This document shows positions 1 to 4,002 of a stretch of DNA of 9,758 bases, in pieces; the first letter of the stretch is position 1, and each line of letters starts with the position of its first letter. Made by a program: the position numbers and the translations under genes. The notes beneath the pieces were generated by a model. The model saw only the letters and a program-made list of their open reading frames with translations. It made no database searches and had not been told where the DNA came from. Source of the DNA: Chloroflexota bacterium (GTDB lineage: Bacteria; Chloroflexota; Dehalococcoidia; Tepidiformales; Tepidiformaceae); contig JANXYE010000629.1 of the NCBI GenBank assembly GCA_025350285.1, positions 1 through 9,758 on the forward strand, read 5' to 3'.

Positions 1-398
1 CCTTCGTCATCGACGAGCGCGAGCTCCACCGCCCCGGCCCCTCCTACACCGTCGATACGCTCGAGGAACTGAACTCGGAACTCGGAACTCGGAACTCGGA
101 ACTCGTACTGCTGCTCGGTTCCGACTCCGTCGCCGACCTCCCCAACTGGCGCAGCCCCGAACGCATCCGCGAACTCGCGACAATCGCCAGTGCGCCGAAT
201 CCCGCCACTCGGAACTCGGAACTCGGAACTCGGAACTCCGTCGAAATCGACTGTCCGGCCTTGCCCATCTCCTCGACGCTCATTCGCGACCGGGTGGCCG
301 CCGGCCTGCCGGTGCGCTACCTGGTCCCGGACGCGGTCGCGGCCTACATCGCCGAGCATGGCCTGTATAGAGGAGAGGCTGGAGACGAGAGACGCTAA
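1..398 (+). CDS. nadD: nicotinate-nucleotide adenylyltransferase, C-terminal part (5' end outside window)
   Basis: NadD transfers AMP from ATP to nicotinate mononucleotide to give deamido-NAD in the cytoplasm. Reading frame 3 gives 131 residues before TAA at 396-398; the N-terminus with the HxGH nucleotide-binding motif is outside the window. Visible family marks are PSYTVDTLEEL (visible residues 13-23), the LLLGSDSVADLPNWRSPE segment (36-53), the ISSTLIRDR motif (89-97) and the ending RYLVPDAVAAYIAEHGLY (105-122). These are the usual NadD landmarks in the usual order. Two tandem heptamer arrays sit in frame, coding NSELGTRNSEL at about 24-34 and TRNSELGTRNS at about 69-79. Both fall where NadD proteins have variable linkers, so the enzyme is probably active. 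The stop codon overlaps the stop of the convergent toxin gene. Downstream, where rsfS often follows, there is a toxin-antitoxin module. Family assignment is firm; effects of the repeats are inference. Confidence 0.93.
   Translation, partial: FVIDERELHRPGPSYTVDTLEELNSELGTRNSELVLLLGSDSVADLPNWRSPERIRELATIASAPNPATRNSELGTRNSVEIDCPALPISSTLIRDRVAAGLPVRYLVPDAVAAYIAEHGLYRGEAGDERR
72..105 (+). repeat. tandem 7-bp repeat array 1 (unit AACTCGG, about 4.9 copies) within nadD
   Basis: Four perfect AACTCGG units (72-78, 79-85, 86-92, 93-99) are followed by a partial unit AACTCG (100-105); a degraded unit may precede it (65-71). Seven is not a multiple of three, so three units (21 bp) make seven codons and every forward frame reads the same cycle N-S-E-L-G-T-R. 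The reverse strand reads P-S-S-E-F-R-V in every frame. Neither strand has a stop. Confidence 0.95.
207..238 (+). repeat. tandem 7-bp repeat array 2 (unit AACTCGG, about 4.6 copies) within nadD
   Basis: This is the same heptamer as in array 1, 101 bp downstream of it. It begins with a partial unit (207-212), has three perfect units (213-219, 220-226, 227-233) and ends with a partial one (234-238). It reads TRNSELGTRNS in the nadD frame and lies between the ELATIASAPNP segment and the CPALPISST segment, a variable loop in NadD. Two arrays of one unit in one gene point to a mobile or amplifying repeat rather than chance. Confidence 0.95.
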
Positions 399-457
399 CG
401 GCCCTTGTACACGTCCCCCCTCGGCCCGATCTCGGTGACATCGACGATGTGCACCTC
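391..457. repeat. 67-bp perfect direct repeat, copy 1 (toxin 1 3' end and nadD end)
   Basis: This stretch is identical, base for base, to 924-990. It covers the toxin stop codon, the last 20 or so toxin codons (through VHIVDVTEIGPRGDVYKGR) and 4 bases beyond the stop on the nadD side. It therefore also supplies the last codons and the stop of nadD on the other strand. Identity stops abruptly at both edges. Confidence 0.95.
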
Positions 458-664
458 GTCATCCACCAGGAACAGGATGCGCAGAGAGCCGAGCCGGGCG
501 CGCCTCGTGCCCTCGAACTCGCCCTGCATCGGAATCGAGAGGTCCGGGTTGTACGGATTGAGAGCAATCTGGTCGATAAGGACGCCAAGAGCCCGCTTCT
601 TGTCCTCCTCACAGCGTCGCAGATACGACGACGCCCGCCGCCCGAGCTTGATCCGGTACTTCAC
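395..664 (-). CDS. RelE/ParE-family toxin of module 1 (89 aa)
   Basis: A small basic protein of 89 residues with a RelE/ParE-superfamily pattern: an N-terminal helical half rich in Arg and Lys, then RRARLGSLRILFLVDDEVHIVDVTEIG and a final RGDVYKGR. The run 'R.G..RILF.V' followed by a hydrophobic strand and a C-terminal IGxRxxVY is typical of the family core. Members are ribosome-dependent mRNA nucleases (RelE) or gyrase poisons (ParE); the sequence alone does not decide between them. The start is GTG at 664, overlapping the antitoxin stop as GTGA, so translation is probably coupled. The stop TAG (395-397) overlaps the convergent nadD stop TAA (396-398). The last 20 or so codons are identical at DNA level to the toxin at 928-1206. 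The toxin call is good; activity is inferred. Confidence 0.82.
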   Translation of the reverse strand: MKYRIKLGRRASSYLRRCEEDKKRALGVLIDQIALNPYNPDLSIPMQGEFEGTRRARLGSLRILFLVDDEVHIVDVTEIGPRGDVYKGR

Positions 665-885
665 AGCCCCAGCTCAACCTTCAGGTCTTCCCAGTCGATC
701 CCTTCGCCGCGGCGAATTTCGGAGCGGGCTTCGGCGATGCGCTCCTCTTCCCACGGCGTCAGTTCGTCGTTGCCGTTCTCTCGGCCCAGGAACCAGAGAA
801 AGTGTGCCGCATCCTCATCGTCCATCTCATCGATGATTCGATGAAGTTCGTCCTTGGCGGACACTTCGGCGGCTACGGCACTCAT
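661..885 (-). CDS. antitoxin of module 1 (74 aa, acidic, helical)
   Basis: A 74-residue acidic protein immediately upstream of the toxin on the same strand, the usual antitoxin-first order of type II modules. Residues 9-28 (SAKDELHRIIDEMDDEDAAH) look like a helical pair. The C-terminal half, LTPWEEERIAEARSEIRRGEGIDWEDLKVELGL, has the amphipathic '.EAR.EI.RGE....EDL..ELG' pattern of antitoxin tails that wrap around RelE/ParE toxins. I see no classical Phd, RHH or HTH DNA-binding segment. It has a clear paralogue at 1196-1423. Start ATG at 885 is supported by alignment with that paralogue and by the -10 element seven bases upstream, which implies a leaderless mRNA. Its role as cognate antitoxin is inferred from position, charge and size. 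Confidence 0.75.
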   Translation of the reverse strand: MSAVAAEVSAKDELHRIIDEMDDEDAAHFLWFLGRENGNDELTPWEEERIAEARSEIRRGEGIDWEDLKVELGL

Positions 886-892
886 GCCGGGG

Positions 893-901
893 ATTGTACC
901 A
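893..901 (-). promoter_or_regulatory. extended -10 promoter TGGTACAAT of TA module 1, leaderless
   Basis: On the minus strand TGG (901-899) precedes TACAAT (898-893), an extended -10 of the TGn type. Seven bases separate it from ATG at 885, which places the expected transcription start on or next to the A of the start codon. No Shine-Dalgarno sequence and no convincing -35 are visible. The same arrangement recurs at 1431-1439 and 6804-6812. Confidence 0.65.
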
Positions 902-923
902 CCACCCGGCGGCGGCGGAGATG

Positions 924-990
924 GACGCTAACGGCCCTTGTACACGTCCCCCCTCGGCCCGATCTCGGTGACATCGACGATGTGCACCTC
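924..990. repeat. 67-bp perfect direct repeat, copy 2 (toxin 2 3' end)
   Basis: This is the second copy of the repeat at 391-457, offset 533 bp and in the same orientation. It includes the stop and the last 20 or so codons of the second toxin. The neighbouring toxin sequence is clearly diverged from copy 1 at the DNA level, so the patch looks homogenised or shuffled. Confidence 0.95.
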
Positions 991-1206
991 TTCCTTCACG
1001 TAAAAGAGGATGCGGCGGTCGCCAACCCGCGCGCGTCGCAGCCCGTCGGCCCTTCCAGCGAGCGCGAGCGATTCGCGCAGGTCGTACGGGTCCAGGCAGA
1101 TCTTCTGAAGCTTGGCTTCGACGCGTCGCTGCCGGCTCCTGGTCAACCGGTCGAAGTATCGCTCGGTGCTCGCGCCGCCAAGACGGGTTCGAAGGTCAAA
1201 GCCCAT
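928..1206 (-). CDS. RelE/ParE-family toxin of module 2 (92 aa)
   Basis: A paralogue of the toxin at 395-664 with the same core: RRARVGDRRILFYVKEEVHIVDVTEIG and the final RGDVYKGR. The N-terminal half (LTRSRQRRVEAKLQKICLDPYDLRESL) aligns in pattern with the first toxin but differs in most residues. ATG at 1206 is chosen because it gives a family-sized 92-residue protein and overlaps the antitoxin end by 11 bases (1196-1206), as expected for translational coupling. The open frame extends upstream to 1551, but that extension overlaps the antitoxin in another frame and has no family similarity. Whether it acts as a nuclease or a gyrase inhibitor cannot be told. If its antitoxin is poorly initiated (see 1196-1423), the dose balance of this module may differ from module 1. 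Confidence 0.8.
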   Translation of the reverse strand: MGFDLRTRLGGASTERYFDRLTRSRQRRVEAKLQKICLDPYDLRESLALAGRADGLRRARVGDRRILFYVKEEVHIVDVTEIGPRGDVYKGR

Positions 1207-1423
1207 ATTTCTCGCGAAGTTGGGCTCCAGTGATGAATTCGCCGCGAGCGATCTCAGCGCGTCCTTCCGCCACCGCCGCCTCTTCCACGGGCGTGAGCAC
1301 ATAGTCCTCGAAGTGCAGCCAAACCATGTCGAGCAGGCGCTCGCATTCCTCATCCGAAAGGACGTTGATGCGCTCTTGGAGCTCTTCACGGGCCGAGACT
1401 TCGGCGGGGGCGACAGCACTGAT
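1196..1423 (-). CDS. antitoxin of module 2 (about 75 aa, apparent ATC start)
   Basis: A paralogue of the antitoxin at 661-885. Shared marks are the opening SAVA.AEVSA(K/R)(D/E)EL, a helix pair, then LTP.EE..(I/V)AE.R.EI.RGE and the ending E.(Y/L)GL before TGA. Aligning both genes puts the start at 1423-1421, where the first copy has ATG but this one reads ATC, a one-base difference. The upstream TGGTACAAT plus 7-nt spacing is conserved exactly, so the transcript would begin at the ATC. Alternatives in frame are ATG at 1498 (100 aa, upstream of the -10 and so absent from that transcript) or a downstream ATG in DMVW (far too short). Rare AUC initiation, use of another promoter, or a weakened antitoxin are all possible. 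The gene assignment is good; the start is uncertain. Confidence 0.65.
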   Translation of the reverse strand: MSAVAPAEVSAREELQERINVLSDEECERLLDMVWLHFEDYVLTPVEEAAVAEGRAEIARGEFITGAQLREKYGL

Positions 1424-1430
1424 GCCGACG

Positions 1431-1439
1431 ATTGTACCA
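1431..1439 (-). promoter_or_regulatory. extended -10 promoter TGGTACAAT of TA module 2
   Basis: The nonamer is identical to that of module 1, with TGG at 1439-1437 and TACAAT at 1436-1431 on the minus strand. Seven bases lie between it and the ATC at 1423. The conservation of promoter and spacing between diverged paralogues argues that initiation at this point matters. Confidence 0.6.
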
Positions 1440-1461
1440 CCGCCGCCCGGACCCGATGCGC

Positions 1462-1467
1462 TAGAAT
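1462..1467 (+). promoter_or_regulatory. possible -10 element TAGAAT for the SnoaL-like gene
   Basis: TAGAAT lies 29 bases before ATG 1497, and a GGAG ribosome-binding site (1485-1488) sits 8 bases before the start. I see no good -35 at the expected distance. The element lies only 25 bp from the opposing -10 of antitoxin 2, so the two promoters would overlap and could interfere. Confidence 0.4.
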
Positions 1468-1496
1468 CGCCCCACTTCGCCGCCGGAGCCGCCGCC

Positions 1497-1913
1497 ATGG
1501 ACCCTCTCGCCGACCGACTCGCCATCCAGGACGTGATGAACCGCTACGCAACGGGCGTCGATACCCGGGACCTCGATCTGTACGAAAGCTGCTTCGTCGA
1601 GGACGTACAGGTGGCCGGGTTCACGCCCGAGACGATGCACGGCCGCGTCGAGCTGATGACCTTCGTGCGCAAGGCGCTCGAACGGTTCGGCCCGACGCAG
1701 CACATGATCGGCAACCACGTCGTCGCACTCGACGGCGACGCGGCAACGATGCGCAGCTACGTGCAGGCCACCCACGTCATAGCCGCCGACCCCAAGAAGA
1801 GCTTGACGCTCTGGGCCACCTACCACGACGCCCTCGTGCGTACGCCCGACGGCTGGCGTATCCGCGACCACCGCCTGGAGTCGCACGGAACACGCATGTT
1901 CACGTCGAGCTAA
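1497..1913 (+). CDS. SnoaL-like / NTF2-fold protein (138 aa)
   Basis: A small alpha+beta barrel protein of the SnoaL_4 type (NTF2-like superfamily). The opening LADRLAIQDVMNRYATGVDTRD (residues 4-25), the acidic LYESCFVEDVQVAG (28-41), the central GPTQHMIGNHVVALDGDAATMRSY (65-88) and the last strand pair HDALVRTPDGWRIRDHRLE (110-128) follow the family order, and 138 residues is a normal length. Family members are cyclases, dehydratases, isomerases or simple ligand binders acting on small hydrophobic molecules; H69, H110 and acidic residues in the pocket region could be functional, but no specific substrate can be read. ATG 1497 is preceded by GGAG at 1485-1488. The gene diverges from TA module 2 and is followed by the promoter of the ABC operon, so it is probably monocistronic. 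Confidence 0.85.
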   Translation: MDPLADRLAIQDVMNRYATGVDTRDLDLYESCFVEDVQVAGFTPETMHGRVELMTFVRKALERFGPTQHMIGNHVVALDGDAATMRSYVQATHVIAADPKKSLTLWATYHDALVRTPDGWRIRDHRLESHGTRMFTSS

Positions 1914-1921
1914 CGGGTAGC

Positions 1922-1957
1922 GAAGGTGCTGGCCAGACGGCCAGTACCCTGACCTTC
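1922..1957 (+). terminator. nested hairpin after the SnoaL-like gene, possible terminator
   Basis: An inner perfect stem CTGGCC (1929-1934) / GGCCAG (1939-1944) with loop AGAC can extend by GGTG/TACC, or alternatively an outer stem GAAGGT (1922-1927) / ACCTTC (1952-1957) can enclose it. It starts 9 bases past the stop. There is no real U-tract, so it would be a weak or non-canonical terminator. It ends just before the predicted exporter promoter. Confidence 0.4.
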
Positions 1958-1983
1958 ACGTTTGCGTGAGAGTGTGGTATTGT
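1955..1983 (+). promoter_or_regulatory. predicted promoter of the ABC exporter operon
   Basis: A -35-like TTCACG (1955-1960) is followed, after exactly 17 bp, by TATTGT (1978-1983). TGG at 1975-1977 directly precedes it and gives an extended -10. Transcription would start near 1990, leaving a short leader of about 16 nt that carries GGGAGG (1995-2000) ahead of GTG 2006. Confidence 0.5.
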
Positions 1984-2000
1984 CCTCCCTTAACGGGAGG
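1984..2000 (+). promoter_or_regulatory. inverted repeat CCTCCC-ttaac-GGGAGG over the exporter start region
   Basis: A perfect 6-bp inverted repeat (7 bp with a T-G pair at 1983/2001) whose right arm is the ribosome-binding site of the exporter gene. If transcription begins near 1990, only the right arm is in the mRNA and the palindrome would work as a DNA operator across the start site. If it begins further upstream, the hairpin would hide the ribosome-binding site. Confidence 0.45.
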
Positions 2001-2005
2001 GATCC

Positions 2006-3946
2006 GTGCGACATCTGCTCCGCCTGGGCGAGTACATTCGCCCATACAAGAAACAACTGACCCTGGCCTTGCTGAGTGTCGTCTTCAGCGGCGCCTTCGT
2101 GATGGTGAGCCCGCTGTTGGTGCGCTACGCCATCGATATCGGCCTCGACCCACAGCGGGATCCGGTGACGAACAAGCTCACGGGGATCAAGGGCAACGAA
2201 TGGCTGCTCATCTTCGGTGCGCTGGGGATCGTCGTGTTCGCGATTGGCCGCGGGCTTGCCCAGTTTGGGCAACAGTACCTCGGCGAAGCCATCGGCCAGC
2301 GCCTGGCGTACGACGTGCGCAACCGTATCTACGACAACCTCCAACGGCTGAGCTACTCCTACCACGACAACGTGCAGACCGGGCAGATCATGTCCCGCGT
2401 CACGCAGGACGTGGAAGCCATCCGGATGTTCATCGCGATGGGCGCGATCCGGGTGGTTTATGTCGTCCTCATCCTCGTCATCTCGATCGCGTTGATGTTC
2501 ACGATCAACTGGCAACTCGCGCTCGTGAGCAGCGTCACGCTTCCGATCATCGCCATCAGCAGCTACCGCATGGCCCGCCGGCTGCGTCCTCTCTGGATGC
2601 AGATTCAGCAGAACCAGGCCGAAGTCACGCAGGTTGCGGAGGAAGGCCTGACCGGGATCCGCGTCGTGAAGGCGTTCGCGCGGGAGGACTTTGAGAGCCA
2701 AAAGTTCATGGACGCGAGCCGCAAGCAGGCGGACCTGAGTTACCAGTCGTCGCGTTTGATGGGCCGTTATGCACCACTCCAGATGGGCTTGGGGGCGCTC
2801 CAGATCGCGATCACGGTCGGATTCGGGGCGTGGCAGATTTCGCGCGGCGATCTCGGCGAAGCCGACCTGCTGGCCTTCACGCTCTGGCTCGGGCTTCTCC
2901 AGCTGCCGATCCGGACGATCGGCTTCGCGGTGACCTTCATCGCCCGTGCGGCGACATCGTGCGAACGCATATTCGAACTCATCGACGCGCAATCGGCCGT
3001 GGAACAGAAGCCCGGAGCGCCGGAACTCAAGGCGGCGGAGGGCCGTGTTCGCTTCGAAGGGGTCAGCTTCGGATACGACAAGCTCAGCGCCGTCCTCTCC
3101 GACATCGACATCGACGCGGCGCCGGGCCAGGTCATCGCGCTGCTCGGCCCGACCGGAAGCGGCAAGTCGACGGTCGTGAACCTCATCCCCCGCTTCTATG
3201 ACGTGACGGCCGGACGGATCACCATCGACGGCACGGACTTGCGGGACGTGACGATCGAATCGTTACGCCGGAACATCGGCATCGTCCAGCAGGACCTCTT
3301 CCTGTTCATCGGGACGATCCGCGACAACATCGCCTACGGACGTCCAGACGCCACCCAGGAGGACGTCGAGCGGGCCGCGAAGGCAGCCCGCATCCATGAG
3401 TTCATCGTCAGCCTGCCGTACGGATATGAAGAGTGGGTTGGCGAACGCGGCGTAACACTGTCCGGCGGGCAGAAGCAACGCATTGCCATCGCACGCACGC
3501 TGCTCATGGACCCGCGGATTCTGATCTTCGACGATTCGACGGCCAGCGTAGACGCACAAACAGAGTTCCTCATCCAGCAAGCGCTGAACGAACTCATGCA
3601 TGGCCGGACGACGTTCGTGATTGCGCAGCGGTTGCGCACGGTCATGCAGGCCGACGAAATCATCGTGCTGGACCACGGCCGAGTCGTGCAGCGCGGCAAA
3701 CACACCGACCTCCTCCACCAGGAGGGTCTCTACCGGCGGATCTACGACCTCGAACTCAAGGACCAGGAAGAGGCGCTCGGAAACGTGGTAGCAGCCCTTG
3801 GCGCCGAACCGGCGATTGCCGCCACAGCCGCTCCGGTCTACGCGAACGGGACGGCGAAGGCCGCCGCACCCGACTTCGGAGCCGCCGCGCGGCGCCAGCC
3901 CGAGCCTGCCGGAGTGCCTGGTGGCGGCGCTGGCGGCGCCAGGTAG
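2006..3946 (+). CDS. ABC exporter half-transporter, degenerate-site subunit (646 aa)
   Basis: A fused membrane and ATPase subunit of a type IV ABC exporter (MdlA/BmrC/TM287 style). About six membrane segments lie at residues 17-39, 66-84, 148-166, 169-187, 257-276 and 285-312. The ATPase domain follows: Walker A GPTGSGKST (381-389), Q-loop Q429, intact signature LSGGQ (485-489), Walker B ILIFDD (505-510), D-loop SVD (514-516). Two catalytic positions are altered: the glutamate after Walker B is Asp510, and the H-switch histidine is Gln541 (VIAQRL). This is the known pattern of the degenerate subunit of heterodimeric exporters; its intact signature should complete the catalytic site of the partner at 4003-5970. 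The start is GTG 2006 with GGGAGG five bases upstream. Residues about 597-646 form an Ala/Gly/Pro-rich tail outside the family core. Likely role: inner-membrane efflux of drugs or lipids; the substrate is unknown. Confidence 0.92.
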   Translation: MRHLLRLGEYIRPYKKQLTLALLSVVFSGAFVMVSPLLVRYAIDIGLDPQRDPVTNKLTGIKGNEWLLIFGALGIVVFAIGRGLAQFGQQYLGEAIGQRLAYDVRNRIYDNLQRLSYSYHDNVQTGQIMSRVTQDVEAIRMFIAMGAIRVVYVVLILVISIALMFTINWQLALVSSVTLPIIAISSYRMARRLRPLWMQIQQNQAEVTQVAEEGLTGIRVVKAFAREDFESQKFMDASRKQADLSYQSSRLMGRYAPLQMGLGALQIAITVGFGAWQISRGDLGEADLLAFTLWLGLLQLPIRTIGFAVTFIARAATSCERIFELIDAQSAVEQKPGAPELKAAEGRVRFEGVSFGYDKLSAVLSDIDIDAAPGQVIALLGPTGSGKSTVVNLIPRFYDVTAGRITIDGTDLRDVTIESLRRNIGIVQQDLFLFIGTIRDNIAYGRPDATQEDVERAAKAARIHEFIVSLPYGYEEWVGERGVTLSGGQKQRIAIARTLLMDPRILIFDDSTASVDAQTEFLIQQALNELMHGRTTFVIAQRLRTVMQADEIIVLDHGRVVQRGKHTDLLHQEGLYRRIYDLELKDQEEALGNVVAALGAEPAIAATAAPVYANGTAKAAAPDFGAAARRQPEPAGVPGGGAGGAR

Positions 3947-3970
3947 GTAGCCCGGAAAAGACGACAAGAG

Positions 3971-3986
3971 CCGGGCCTGCGCCCGG
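3971..3986 (+). promoter_or_regulatory. intercistronic hairpin between the two exporter genes
   Basis: A perfect stem CCGGGC (3971-3976) / GCCCGG (3981-3986) with a CTGC loop in the 56-nt gap. It ends four bases before the AGGGG ribosome-binding site (3990-3994) of the second gene. With no U-tract it is unlikely to stop transcription; it could shield the mRNA or set the translation ratio of the subunits. Confidence 0.5.
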
Positions 3987-4002
3987 GTGAGGGGATATCA
4001 CG

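Noticed and set aside
72..238. The heptamer arrays as a CRISPR-like array
   Set aside because: Units are 7 bp, directly adjacent and without unique spacers. They are in frame inside a conserved enzyme gene.
928..1551. A 207-residue minus-strand protein starting at 1551
   Set aside because: Only the last 92 residues show toxin-family similarity. The extension overlaps the antitoxin in another frame and the divergent SnoaL-like gene.
394..1917. Recurrent GCTAACGG after gene ends (394-401, 927-934, 1909-1916)
   Set aside because: The first two are part of the 67-bp repeat. The third matches over only 8 bases and lies at a stop codon, so chance is likely.
1910..2992. A 360-residue minus-strand open frame opposite the first exporter gene
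   Set aside because: It is rich in Arg, Asp, His and Glu with no fold-like pattern. It lies wholly opposite a clear exporter gene and is an antisense shadow of GC-rich coding DNA.
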